A stretch of DNA of 64,000 nucleotides from Micromonospora alfalfae (lineage in GTDB: Bacteria; Actinomycetota; Actinomycetes; Mycobacteriales; Micromonosporaceae): positions 124,001-188,000 of the forward strand of contig NZ_JAKKFH010000025.1 in NCBI RefSeq assembly GCF_022230925.1, given 5' to 3'. Below the pieces are notes generated by a model. It saw only the letters and a list, made by a program, of their open reading frames with translations. It searched no databases and was not told the origin of the DNA. Positions 57,483-64,000 of this stretch are shown here, piece after piece (the first letter of the stretch is position 1; each line of letters starts with the position of its first letter). A program made the position numbers and the translations under genes.

Positions 57483-57665
57483 TCAGCGGCCGACCGGCGG
57501 GGTGCTCAAGTTGCTGGCGTTCGACTCGGCCTTGATCGCCGCGATGTGCTTGTCGGCGATATCCCCCAACTCGACAATGCCGGCCTCGTACGGGATCTCC
57601 TTGCGGTCCATGCGGCCGTAGGTGGCCTTCACGTCGTTCTGCATCTCGATGTCGCGCTGCTTCAT
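57483..57665 (-). CDS. Hypothetical 60-aa protein
   Basis: ATG 57665, CGGAGGTAA-type ribosome site. Charged, helical (MKQRDIEMQNDVKATYGRMD). Lower local GC in third positions than neighbours but otherwise ordinary. No family recognised. Confidence 0.5.
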   Translation of the reverse strand: MKQRDIEMQNDVKATYGRMDRKEIPYEAGIVELGDIADKHIAAIKAESNASNLSTPPVGR

Positions 57666-57688
57666 GGCTTACCTCCGATGGTGGGGTG

Positions 57689-57907
57689 TCAGTTGGCGAG
57701 GAAGAAGAGGGTGTCGGCGTCCATGAGCATCGGCTGGCCGATGCCGGCGAAGTGCACCTGCGCGTACTCGCCGCCGATGGTGGCGGACTGGAAGGTGAGA
57801 ACCTGGCCGTCCACCTTCACCTCGTCGCCGGGGTTGAGCTGGTCGAGGGTGCGCTGCCGGTTCAGGCTGTCCCGCAGGGCGGTGAGCGCGTTGTCGCTGT
57901 TGTTCAT
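57689..57907 (-). CDS. Small beta-rich protein (72 aa)
   Basis: ATG 57907 with AGGAGA upstream. MNNSDNALTALRDSLNRQRT, then LNPGDEVKVDGQVLTFQSAT: a helix followed by an SH3-like barrel. Similar plan to the 57211 gene. Unknown function. Confidence 0.55.
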   Translation of the reverse strand: MNNSDNALTALRDSLNRQRTLDQLNPGDEVKVDGQVLTFQSATIGGEYAQVHFAGIGQPMLMDADTLFFLAN

Positions 57908-57920
57908 CGCGGTTCTCCTG

Positions 57921-58439
57921 TCAGCGGTTGCGCTTGTTGCGGTCCCGCAGGACGTCGCCGCAGCCAAAGCAGTTGGTGGTGTTCGAGCCGAACAGGGCGT
58001 CGTAAACGGTGGCGTCGGCGTCGGCGGTGTCGGTCACCGTCCGCATTGGGGTGCCGCAGAAGGTGGCGAAGTCCCCAGCGAGCACAAGGTGCGTGACCTT
58101 GTCGGGGGCGCACATGTCGCACCAACCGGCCTGCTTGCGGCTGGGTGTCACGCCCGGGGCGTTCAACGGGGCGTTGCAGCCGGGGCAGATCACGTCGGCG
58201 GGGTGGTCGGCGGGGAGCGCGGCGAAACCAGCGGGGGTGATGTTGTACATCCGCCGGTATCGGGTGGTGGGGCCGTCGGTGATGTAGTCCAGGTCGGTGA
58301 GCTGCTGAACGTGGAGGTCTTTGACGGTGGCCCCGCCGAGGCTGATGGTGACGTCACCGCTGTTGTTGCGGCCGAGGGTGCCGTCTGCGGCGGCCCGGAG
58401 TGCGCGGATGGCGGCTTTGGAAAGCTTCGGCGCGGTCAC
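57921..58439 (-). CDS. Winged-helix protein with zinc-finger C-terminus
   Basis: 172 residues. N-terminal 80 residues look like a winged helix (AAIRALRAAADGTLGRNN...TVKDLHVQQLTDLDYI, then RMYNITPAGFAALP). The C-terminal half has VICPGCNAPL, WCDMCAPDK and NCFGCGDVL, three Cys pairs. A DNA- or RNA-binding role is likely; no named family. Confidence 0.6.
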   Translation of the reverse strand: MTAPKLSKAAIRALRAAADGTLGRNNSGDVTISLGGATVKDLHVQQLTDLDYITDGPTTRYRRMYNITPAGFAALPADHPADVICPGCNAPLNAPGVTPSRKQAGWCDMCAPDKVTHLVLAGDFATFCGTPMRTVTDTADADATVYDALFGSNTTNCFGCGDVLRDRNKRNR

Positions 58440-58458
58440 GACCGGCGCCCCCTCTCTG

Positions 58459-58557
58459 TCAGCGGTTGCGGTAGGGGCGGTTGACGCAGCACGGCACGCA
58501 GTGGGTGCCGCCTTGGTGCTTGTGACGCCACCGCCAGAAGTGCCAGCAGGTCCTCAT
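58459..58557 (-). CDS. Tiny Cys/His/Trp-rich protein (32 aa)
   Basis: ATG 58557 with GAGGGG 8 bases ahead; reads MRTCWHFWRWRHKHQGGTHC then VPCCVNRPYRNR. Cys/His spacing suggests one zinc site. First reading frame after the structured leader; it could act as a leader peptide as well as a protein. Confidence 0.45.
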   Translation of the reverse strand: MRTCWHFWRWRHKHQGGTHCVPCCVNRPYRNR

Positions 58558-58579
58558 CGCTTACCCCTCGGGTGGTTGG

Positions 58580-58681
58580 GTGGCCCCGCTCCCCAAGGGA
58601 ACTTCTGGGAGCCCGCAGTCTTGCCGGCACTTTCGAGGCTGTGACCTCTCAGCCGGCCGATCCCTACGGGAGCGGGGCCAC
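58580..58681 (-). ncRNA. Structured 5' leader of the leftward early operon (riboswitch-like)
   Basis: Read leftwards, GTGGCCCCGCTCCC (58681-58668) pairs perfectly over 14 bp with GGGAGCGGGGCCAC (58593-58580), enclosing 74 bases that contain GCCGGC/GCCGGC arms and the small hairpin GAGG-TCACAG-CCTC. A second GGGCTCCC inside can also pair with GGGAGC, so two folds compete. It sits between the divergent promoter region (about 58.7 kb) and the first gene at 58557. No known riboswitch class recognised. Confidence 0.55.
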
Positions 58682-58720
58682 GCTGTGTTGTTGTGCCTCA
58701 ATCATGGCACACCACTATGC

Positions 58721-58731
58721 CTAGCACTAGT
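58721..58731. promoter_or_regulatory. Operator-like CTAGCACTAGT in divergent promoter region
   Basis: CTAGCACTAGT lies midway between the leftward leader and the rightward HTH gene, and AGCACTAGTCAC matches most of the palindrome GCACTAGTGC at 40843. Leftwards CATAGT just beyond it could be a -10 box. Likely bound by the HTH protein encoded at 58804 or its paralogue. Confidence 0.45.
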
Positions 58732-58803
58732 CACATAACCATGATTCTTTACGCGGACAAGTCGGCATGGCGCTAGGCCAACCACTCGTGAGAAGATGAC
58801 CCC

Positions 58804-59037
58804 ATGGACTACGACCTCAGCCGCCTACAGCAGCTCGGCCGGAAGCGTAAGAAGCTCCTCGACCAGCTCGAAGAACTCCGGCCCGCGATCACCGCCGAAG
58901 TCCTCGCCGCCCACGACGCAGGGGTCAAGCAGGCGACGATCGTTCAGGCATCCCACTACACCCGCGACTGGGTTCGGCAACTCACCATGACTGCCGAACA
59001 GCGGGAAGCCGCCAAGCAGCGACGCCAAGCAGGCTGA
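58804..59037 (+). CDS. Small helix-turn-helix regulator (paralogue of 40871 gene)
   Basis: 77 residues, ATG with GAGAAGA upstream. Helix LSRLQQLGRKRKKLLDQLEE then AAHDAGVKQATIVQASHYTR followed by DWVRQL. Aligns with the 40871 product across the HTH. Divergent from the leftward operon, across a region with a shared CTAG motif. Probably an autoregulated repressor or activator of early genes. Confidence 0.66.
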   Translation: MDYDLSRLQQLGRKRKKLLDQLEELRPAITAEVLAAHDAGVKQATIVQASHYTRDWVRQLTMTAEQREAAKQRRQAG

Positions 59038-59099
59038 CAGGCTGGGCGCGGCTGGTAGGCGACACGAGTTCCCCTGCCAGCCTGCCCCCAGAGCAAGCC

Positions 59100-59360
59100 T
59101 CAGATGCTGCCGGCGGGCACCTCAGCCCACCCAACGGTGAGCGGTGAACCGTCCCGCCACACCTCGTACGTGCCGTCACCAACAGCGGTGACGAACCACC
59201 CCCGCCCATGGCCGACGACAGCGACCGTGACGGCCTCGTTGGCGGCCAGGTCGCGGCGGATCCGGTCGGCCTGGTCGACGTGCACCCGCGACGGCTGCGA
59301 CGGCATGGTGCGGCGGTGCAAACGGGCAGGGGCGACGGTCAAATTCGGTGGAGGGGTCAT
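59100..59360 (-). CDS. Hypothetical 86-aa protein
   Basis: ATG 59360 overlaps the previous stop. C-terminal region VTVAVVGHGRGWFVTAVGDG and YEVWRDGSPLTVGWAEV is beta-rich; the front is helical and Arg-rich. Unknown function. Confidence 0.55.
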   Translation of the reverse strand: MTPPPNLTVAPARLHRRTMPSQPSRVHVDQADRIRRDLAANEAVTVAVVGHGRGWFVTAVGDGTYEVWRDGSPLTVGWAEVPAGSI

Positions 59361-59485
59361 CGCTGGGCGTCCTCTCGGGTCGGGCAGTTCTGGGGGCACG
59401 TCTCGGTCAGGGTGTCGGCGCCGCACACGCAACGCGCCGGCTTCGGAGTGAGCTGCACAGGCCAGCGGGTGGCGCGGGGGCGGCC
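59357..59485 (-). pseudogene. Remnant of a small Cys-containing gene cut by the TnpB element
   Basis: Frame continuing leftwards from the element's right end: RPRATRWPVQLTPKPARCVC, then TETCPQNCPTREDAQR, with Cys pairs. The reading frame upstream of 59486 lies in the element end (an in-frame ATG at 59542 would add 19 element-derived residues). The natural N-terminus was probably displaced by insertion; a hybrid product may still be made. Stop overlaps the next ATG. Confidence 0.45.
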
Positions 59486-59560
59486 TTGACTTCTTCCCCA
59501 ACCCGAGGGGTGAGGATTCCCGGCGGCGCTCATGCTGCACACCGGGCGGTTGACGCTTCA
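59486..59560 (-). ncRNA. Right end of IS200/IS605-like element and 3' part of probable omega RNA (reRNA)
   Basis: Leftwards after the TnpB stop the sequence GGGAATCCTCACCCCTCGGG, then TTGGGGAAGAAGTCAA, ends at 59486. This hairpin followed by GTCAA is the usual right end of TnpB-bearing elements and forms the scaffold of the guide RNA; the guide would be the flanking DNA from 59485 leftwards (GGCCGCCCCCGC...). Boundaries are by similarity to remembered ends, not measured. Confidence 0.6.
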
Positions 59561-60774
59561 CGGCCAGACCCAACGGCCTCGGCTCCACGTCCGTACACGG
59601 CAAGCCCTGCCGCGTTGAGAATGTTCACGGCGGCGTTCGAGTCGGCGTGTCCAACCCAGCCGCACGAGGTGCACGCGAACTTGACGCCATTGCGGGACTC
59701 CTGATCCCGCTGCCCGCATGCGGAGCACGTCTGCGACGTGTACGCGGCCGGCACCTTCACCAACTGGCCGCCGCGTTCCATCAGCTTGTACGTCAGCAGC
59801 TCGACCGTGGTGGCGTGCGCCTCGTTCAGCATCACGCGGTTCAGGCCTGCCTTCTGCCGCACGTTCACGCCGGGCTCCTCCACAGTGCCTCTCGCGCTGC
59901 GGGTCATGTTGCGCACGCGAAGTTCCTCCACCACCACGATGCCGTACCTGTCGGCGAGGACAGTGGTGGTCTTGTGCTGCCAGTCGTAACGGCGGCGCTT
60001 GACTCTCGCGCGTACCGATGCGATCTGGTCGTAGGTGCGGTGCAGCCGGTTCGAGGCTGGCTCACCGCGCTGGTGTGCCCGCTTCTGCCGGGCGGCTTTG
60101 CGCTCCAACCGCAGCAGCCGTTCGGCTTCCTTCGGCCTTATCCACGCCCCGTGGGCTTGGTCATTACCGTCGGACAGTGCGAGGGCAACGTTGATGCCCC
60201 GGTCGATCCCGACGGCGACGCCGGGGTGCTGGGCGGGGGTGGGCTTCTCGACCTCAGTGCGGAACACGACATGCCACCCGAGAATGTCCTTGACCAGCCG
60301 TGCTCCGGTGATGCGACCCGGCTCGCGACCGACGCCAGGAATCGGACCCGACCATCGGAACTTCACTCGGCCGACCTTGACGACAGTCAGCTCACCCCAG
60401 CGCCGGCTAAGCCGGCGAACCCTAAGTGTCAAGGCCTGGGGGTTGTCGACCGCTAACTGCGATCGTCCCCGACTCTTGAAACTCGGATACCCAGCTCGGC
60501 CCTCAAAGAAGTTCGTCCACGCCCGCGTGTAGGTCCTTAGAACCTGCTGTGCCGCTTGGGCAGGCAGTTCTGCCAGCCATGGAACGTCTTTACGTGCTTG
60601 CCGGATTGCTTCGTCGGCCTGCTTGAGGGTGGGTCGACGGTGCTTCCCGCCCCACGTCCACCAGTCGTGCAGCAGATTCCACATCGCGCGGGCGGCGTGA
60701 CCCTGCTCGTCCAGGGCGGCGGCCTGACTGGAGGTGAGGGTAAGACGTCGTTTGTATCCGTGATTGACCTTCAC
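59530..60774 (-). mobile_element. tnpB: Stand-alone TnpB (RNA-guided nuclease) of IS200/IS605-type element
   Basis: 414 residues, GTG 60774. Intact RuvC triad: D191 (VGIDRGIN), E283 (VVEELRV), D378 (HADSNAAVN); zinc ribbon C350-x2-C353 and C368-x2-C371; N-terminal KRRLTLTSSQAAALDEQ and the helical WNLLHDWW region are as in other TnpB proteins. No TnpA transposase is adjacent, so the element would need one in trans or has been kept for its nuclease. TnpB cuts DNA guided by RNA from the element's right end, which follows the gene. Confidence 0.9.
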
Positions 60775-60794
60775 CCCACACCCCCTTGCTAGTA

Positions 60795-60837
60795 GTGACT
60801 ATGAACAGTCTAGCAGTTGTATCGTGTGACTATGAAC
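60795..60837 (+). repeat. Direct repeat GTGACTATGAAC ahead of HTH gene
   Basis: Two exact copies, 60795-60806 and 60826-60837, 31 bp apart; the second includes the start codons of the HTH gene. Spacing of three helical turns suggests a binding site. It also adjoins the left side of the TnpB gene, so it may be near the element's left end. Confidence 0.5.
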
Positions 60838-61044
60838 TTGGGCGGCCATGTAACCAGCGATCAAGCAGCTGACTTGCTCGGCATCAAGCTGGCGTCGGTG
60901 TACCTATACGTGCGCCGCCTCAAAGGTTTCCCGCAGCCCGTCAAGGTCGGCCGGACCTTGCTTTTCGAGCGTGAAGCACTGCTCGCTTGGCGCGAAGCCC
61001 ACCCGAAACGCGCCGCCAAAGGCGGCGAGTCACCCACCGCATGA
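60832..61044 (+). CDS. Excisionase/AlpA-like helix-turn-helix protein
   Basis: 70 residues from ATG 60832 (GTG 60826 also possible; no clear ribosome site, perhaps leaderless). GHVTSDQAADLLGIKLASVY then VRRLKGFPQPVKVGRTLLFE and LLAWREAHP: the MerR-like excisionase pattern with a basic wing. May be a directionality factor or a regulator. Only plus-strand gene in this stretch. Confidence 0.7.
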   Translation: MNLGGHVTSDQAADLLGIKLASVYLYVRRLKGFPQPVKVGRTLLFEREALLAWREAHPKRAAKGGESPTA

Positions 61045-61050
61045 AGACAG

Positions 61051-61080
61051 GCGGGGGCGACCGTAGGTGGCCACCCCCGC
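61051..61080. terminator. Bidirectional terminator
   Basis: GCGGGGG (61051-61057) pairs with CCCCCGC (61074-61080), extended inwards by CGACC/GGTGG-type pairing, between the converging HTH gene and minus-strand operon. Confidence 0.55.
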
Positions 61081-61097
61081 AATCTGCTCCCCCGCCG

Positions 61098-61280
61098 TCA
61101 CCGGCCACCGCCGACGGTGCGCACGAACCGGCTGGTCGACGGGACCGGCCCCGAATGGTCGGTGACGTACTGCCCACCGTCGAGGCGGGTGCGACCACGG
61201 CCCGGATCCTGCGCCGGCCCCGGGAAGCCGTCGAAGCGTCCCCGGTCGCCCAGCTCGGCGCCCGGCTGGTCGTCGCTCAC
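61098..61280 (-). CDS. Hypothetical 60-aa protein
   Basis: GTG 61280 overlaps the previous stop. Reads MSDDQPGAELGDRGRFDGFP, then GGQYVTDHSGPVPSTSRFVR. Hydrophilic, Gly/Pro-rich; no family. Supported by the coupled start and downstream terminator. Confidence 0.45.
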   Translation of the reverse strand: MSDDQPGAELGDRGRFDGFPGPAQDPGRGRTRLDGGQYVTDHSGPVPSTSRFVRTVGGGR

Positions 61281-61528
61281 CGCTGCACCTCGCCGTCGGT
61301 GACAGGCTCCCGGTACCGGCCGGCGAGATGCCCGCCGACGATCGACACGGCAACCGCCGGAACACCAACCATCAGCCCGACCCACCACAAAGCCGCGGTG
61401 GCGGTGAACAGGCCGCCGACGACAGCGAACAACCCGATCCAGATGGCGACGGTGGCAACGCCTGCGATGGTCTGCGCCCGGTTCGCTTTGCGGATGCGCG
61501 CCGGGTCGACACGCTGCGGGGCGGTCAC
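61277..61528 (-). CDS. Small membrane protein (83 aa)
   Basis: GTG 61528 in a GTGA overlap. Basic front (VDPARIRKANRAQTIA) and two membrane segments (GVATVAIWIGLFAVVGGLFT and LWWVGLMVGVPAVAVSIVG), then a polar tail. Unknown role. Confidence 0.6.
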   Translation of the reverse strand: MTAPQRVDPARIRKANRAQTIAGVATVAIWIGLFAVVGGLFTATAALWWVGLMVGVPAVAVSIVGGHLAGRYREPVTDGEVQR

Positions 61529-61659
61529 CGCTTCGCCGTCTTCACAGCGGCGCCGACACCGTTGCGCTGCACAGGCGGGTACGCCTCCCGCTTGAGGGCG
61601 GCGGTGATGACGGCGGTACACACTCCGCACCGGCCGCAACTACAGGTACTTTGGGCCAT
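61525..61659 (-). CDS. Small Cys-rich protein (44 aa)
   Basis: ATG 61659 with AAAGGGGG upstream; begins MAQSTCSCGRCGVCTAVITA with four clustered Cys, likely one metal site. Overlaps the membrane protein gene start. Confidence 0.58.
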   Translation of the reverse strand: MAQSTCSCGRCGVCTAVITAALKREAYPPVQRNGVGAAVKTAKR

Positions 61660-61740
61660 GGTCGGCCCCCTTTCGGTGGGTTGGCTGGCCCGGCGTGGGG
61701 GTGGTGCCCCTGCCGGGTGTGATCTCTGGTTGGGGATCAA

Positions 61741-61781
61741 GGCGGGGTGCGGTGGCTTGTCAGAGGGCTCCGCACCCCGCC
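61741..61781 (-). terminator. Terminator after the gene at 61803
   Basis: Perfect 12-bp repeat GGCGGGGTGCGG (61741-61752) / CCGCACCCCGCC (61770-61781), 17-base loop. Confidence 0.7.
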
Positions 61782-61802
61782 GCTCGCGAGCAGGTGGGGC
61801 TA

Positions 61803-62084
61803 CTAGTTGGCGGCGGCCTTGACCGCAACCTGCGCGGCCCGCTCCCGGCCCTTCTTCGTCGGCACGTAGTCGCAGCCGAGCCGACGGAACTGCCACCGCA
61901 TGCACGCCAGGTCGTCGACCACCAGCCCACGCAGGAGTCGCCGCAGGGTGGTGTTCTTCATCCCGCACACGGGGGGTTCCGACCAGCGGAGCGCCTCGGC
62001 TACCTGCTCGACGGTGCGGGCGCCGGCCACAAGCGCGGCCAACAATTCGTCGTTAGTGGGGTTCGTCTTCGCGGTCTGATCCAT
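61803..62084 (-). CDS. Winged-helix-like 93-aa protein
   Basis: ATG 62084. NDELLAALVAGARTVEQVAE, then TTLRRLLRGLVVDDLACMRW and KKGRERAAQ resemble a winged helix used in small regulators. Preceded by AAAGGAA. No named family. Confidence 0.58.
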   Translation of the reverse strand: MDQTAKTNPTNDELLAALVAGARTVEQVAEALRWSEPPVCGMKNTTLRRLLRGLVVDDLACMRWQFRRLGCDYVPTKKGRERAAQVAVKAAAN

Positions 62085-62128
62085 GAGGGGTTCCTTTCGT
62101 TGTGGTGACGCGGTGGTGGTCGGGGCGG

Positions 62129-62824
62129 TCAGCGCACCGCCAGCAGCGCAATGCCGGCGGCAGCCCCAACAGCGCAGGCGACCATGAGCAGCCGCATCCG
62201 CACCGGCAGGCGCGGCAACTGGACGGCCGCGGCGGCACGTTCGGCTTCGTAGGCGAGCAGCTTCGGCTCAACGGCTGCCCGCTGCGCTTCCGCGTCGGCG
62301 AGCGCGTCACTGATCACCGGGTCGCGCCTCAAGTCCCGCGGCACCTCATCGTCGGTGCGGTAGTCGCCGAGCAAGTCGCGTAGGGCGCTGACCGGCACGT
62401 CCATAACCTCGGCCATCTGGCAGGTGACACAGCACCCCCACGCTGTCCGGGACGGGGCGACCCGGCAGCGGACGCACACGTCCGGGTTGTGGCCTCGCGG
62501 TGGCCGTGGGCCGATCCCGCCAACTGGCGTCCCGTCGGGTGCGACCTGGGAGGTGGGGTCGACCACGTCGTATTCGACGTCGGCGCGCACCACCTCACTG
62601 TCGCCGTCGATGTCGCTGAACCAGACGAGGCGGGATCCGGCGGTGAGTTCGGTGATGTGGTGGATGGTGCGGGCGCCGGAGTGGTCGAGGGAGTCCAACC
62701 ACTGTCGTGGCCGTAGGTCGCGGCCGTGCACCTTCTCAACGCGGGTGTACCAGTTGAGCCCGGGGTGGCCGTCGATCTTGCCTGGGTCGAGGTATGCGGG
62801 CTGCTCGTAGTCGTCGGCGGTCAT
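62129..62824 (-). CDS. Membrane-anchored Cys-containing protein (231 aa)
   Basis: ATG 62824 overlaps the upstream stop. N-terminal half soluble (WYTRVEKVHGRDLRPRQWLD, VWFSDIDGDSEVVRADVEYD, a beta-rich DUF-like domain), then a Cys cluster VCVRCRVAPSRTAWGCCVTC, a charged helix, and a C-terminal membrane segment (LLMVACAVGAAAGIALLAV). Function unknown. Confidence 0.6.
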   Translation of the reverse strand: MTADDYEQPAYLDPGKIDGHPGLNWYTRVEKVHGRDLRPRQWLDSLDHSGARTIHHITELTAGSRLVWFSDIDGDSEVVRADVEYDVVDPTSQVAPDGTPVGGIGPRPPRGHNPDVCVRCRVAPSRTAWGCCVTCQMAEVMDVPVSALRDLLGDYRTDDEVPRDLRRDPVISDALADAEAQRAAVEPKLLAYEAERAAAAVQLPRLPVRMRLLMVACAVGAAAGIALLAVR

Positions 62825-63009
62825 TGGTGCTGCCAGCGCAGGTGCTCGCGGGAGCCCTGCATGACGTCGTTCCCGCCGGCCGACTGGATGGGCTCGCACC
62901 GGTTGTCGCTGCACCGGCCGGTCATGCTCCCGGAGGGGCGGCTGACCACCTCCACGGTTCGCTTCGTATTCCAACTGGTGACGGTGGCTTTGGGCGTTTC
63001 CTTGGCCAT
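62821..63009 (-). CDS. Hypothetical 62-aa protein
   Basis: ATG 63009 after GAGGAA. Contains VTSWNTKRTVEVVSRPSGSM and CSDNRCEP; hydrophilic. Coupled to the next gene by ATGA. Unknown function. Confidence 0.52.
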   Translation of the reverse strand: MAKETPKATVTSWNTKRTVEVVSRPSGSMTGRCSDNRCEPIQSAGGNDVMQGSREHLRWQHQ

Positions 63010-63107
63010 CGGTTCCTCCTGCTCGTCGGGTGGTTGGCTGCGGTGACCCTGCGCGGGCTCGGACATGTGTGGCCGAGCCCGGCAGGCTTACCGGCAGGCG
63101 GGAGCTG

Positions 63108-63371
63108 TTACCGCTTGACGGAGAACACGTCGTGCCAGGCGCGGCGAACGTCGCCGTTCTGGCTTACCGACCCGTCGTTCCAGCGTTGGCCGTCGACCAT
63201 GGCGGCGGTGCGGGCCAGGTTGGCGTGCAGGTGTGCGCGCATCAACATCCGGTCCCGCTGCGCGTCGCTGGGCTTGCCGTCTTCCCAGGTGGGCTGCTCG
63301 GCGAGGTCGGCGAGTTGTAGGGCCAACTCGACGTGCTGAGGGCCGGTCAGGTTGGGGCGGTCGCCGGCCAT
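63108..63371 (-). CDS. Hypothetical 87-aa helical protein
   Basis: Reads MAGDRPNLTGPQHVELALQL, then MRAHLHANLARTAAMVDGQR and WHDVFSVKR; all-helical. ATGA overlap with the upstream small gene. The pattern resembles small actinophage proteins of unknown function. Confidence 0.6.
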   Translation of the reverse strand: MAGDRPNLTGPQHVELALQLADLAEQPTWEDGKPSDAQRDRMLMRAHLHANLARTAAMVDGQRWNDGSVSQNGDVRRAWHDVFSVKR

Positions 63372-63526
63372 CAGCGGCCGAACCCGGACGATGCGGCGAT
63401 GGCTGCACGGCGGGCGGTGCTGCGACCGGGCCGGACGCGGATGGTGCGCACACCGTCCCCGGCGTCGACGGTGATGGGGCGACGAACCTCGCGGGTGGTG
63501 TGGGCGATCGTGGCGCTGGCGTACAT
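63371..63526 (-). CDS. Small basic protein (51 aa)
   Basis: ATG 63526 preceded by GAGGAGATCACC, a strong ribosome site. Reads MYASATIAHTTREVRRPITV, then VRTIRVRPGRSTARRAAIAA. Arg-rich; could bind nucleic acid. Stop overlaps the next ATG. Confidence 0.58.
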   Translation of the reverse strand: MYASATIAHTTREVRRPITVDAGDGVRTIRVRPGRSTARRAAIAASSGFGR

Positions 63527-63605
63527 GGTGATCTCCTCAGATCAGGATGAAACAGGCTTGGTTGGGGTGTGCCGGCCCCGCCCCTCGACGGGGCCGGCGG
63601 TGCTG

Positions 63606-63743
63606 CTACTTGCTGTTGCGCTGCTTGTCGGCGGGTGTGGTCAACCCGTCGCGGATCCGGTCCGCTTCGATCAGCACCTGCTCGTCGCGCCCGGCGGGGG
63701 TGCTGGCCCGCTTCTCGTCCAGGCGGGCCACCTTCGCGGTCAC
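63606..63743 (-). CDS. Small 45-aa protein
   Basis: GTG 63743 overlaps the upstream stop (GTGA), preferred over a longer frame. Reads MTAKVARLDEKRASTPAGRD, then EQVLIEADRIRDGLTT. Charged; unknown function. Confidence 0.48.
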   Translation of the reverse strand: MTAKVARLDEKRASTPAGRDEQVLIEADRIRDGLTTPADKQRNSK

Positions 63744-64000
63744 GACTGCGGCTCCACGTCCGAGGTCACCTGCGGCTTGCGCGGCAGCGACATCGGCGCC
63801 AACCACGACCCGACCAGCCCGAACATGGACGCCGCCTTGCCTGCGTCGAGTCGGGAGACACGGCCGCCCACCTCAACCGCCACCTGGGGCTGCGGGTCCT
63901 TGCTGATGGGGTTGTAAACCACGGTGACCTTGAATCGGACCCCGTCCGGGTCGGTGGCTGCGGTTGACGTTTGGCACGGTCCGTCGTGGCCGGTGTTGTG
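63740..64000 (-). CDS. Partial gene running off the right edge
   Basis: Open to the window end on the minus strand; at least 86 residues. Visible part: DPDGVRFKVTVVYNPISKDP, then VAVEVGGRVSRLDAGKAASM, beta-rich then helical. A GTG at 63922 could be a start, but the frame continues smoothly to the edge, so the 5' end probably lies outside. No family recognised. Confidence 0.5.
   Translation of the reverse strand, partial: HNTGHDGPCQTSTAATDPDGVRFKVTVVYNPISKDPQPQVAVEVGGRVSRLDAGKAASMFGLVGSWLAPMSLPRKPQVTSDVEPQS

Noticed and set aside
59038..59084. CAGGCTGG/CCAGCCTG repeat after the HTH gene as a terminator
   Set aside because: Only 8 bp with a 31-base loop; too weak to list as a terminator.
61030..61368. 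112-residue minus-strand frame
   Set aside because: Overlaps a coupled pair of better genes (61098-61280 and 61277-61528) in another frame and has shadow-like composition.
1..64000. Integrase, serine recombinase, ParA/ParB, DNA polymerase, CRISPR array, complete tRNA or rRNA genes
   Set aside because: Looked for characteristic motifs and repeats on both strands and found none that hold up; they may lie outside the window.

Overview
This is a 64 kb stretch of very GC-rich DNA with tightly packed, mostly overlapping genes (ATGA/GTGA junctions, many GTG starts). It reads as most of an actinobacteriophage or prophage with a siphovirus-type virion: terminase, portal, MuF, protease/scaffold, capsid, tail tube, frameshifted tail chaperones, tape measure and tail tip genes are all present. 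DUF397, DUF6221, DUF2637, DUF3152 and an XRE-DUF397 pair point to an actinomycete host, such as Streptomyces or Micromonosporaceae; the exact host cannot be decided from the sequence. No integrase, partition gene or DNA polymerase is visible. A plasmid-style DNA-transfer module is present (FtsK/TraB-like translocase, DUF2637 membrane protein, membrane-linked GIY-YIG protein), so a phage-plasmid or a phage hybridised with an actinomycete conjugative element is plausible. This is an inference, and sequence beyond the window would decide it.

Layout. 1-10.7 kb (+): a DnaB-like helicase cut by the left edge, then a chain of small accessory genes, including a SLOG-fold protein, a DUF550/MazG-type nucleotide hydrolase, a HicA-fold protein, a ribbon-helix-helix protein and three tandem DUF6221-like genes. 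10.7-36 kb (+): the late operon, with a head module (terminases, portal, MuF-like, protease plus nested scaffold, cement protein, major capsid), two large tail appendage proteins placed directly after the capsid gene, connectors, tail tube, chaperones with a -1 slip site, tape measure, an SGNH-hydrolase tail protein and tail tip proteins. 36.1-36.7 kb (-): a secreted DUF3152 metalloprotease gene lies antisense inside the late operon. 37-40.3 kb (+): lysis region with an M15-like endolysin candidate, small membrane proteins, a spanin-like protein and a holin.

40.3-44.7 kb: a regulatory zone with short minus-strand genes, a small HTH protein behind a repeat-rich intergenic region, a DUF397 gene and a divergent XRE regulator, and a GNAT acetyltransferase. 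44.4-51 kb (-): the transfer-like module. 51-54.5 kb (+): an HTH protein, an XRE-Nudix-like protein, a 460 bp structured non-coding stretch and a 4-TM protein. 54.5-58.6 kb (-): an operon of small genes behind a strongly structured leader, with a second small HTH protein, paralogous to the one at 40.9 kb, reading away from it. 59.1-64 kb (mostly -): more small genes interrupted by a stand-alone TnpB gene with a recognisable right end, and an excisionase-like HTH gene.

The plus-strand late genes build the particle and lyse the cell. The minus-strand small genes look like early functions controlled from divergent promoters carrying related CTAG-centred repeats. The transfer module suggests a second, cell-to-cell route of spread. 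Annotation rests on reading translated sequence, motif recognition and gene order; no database search was possible.
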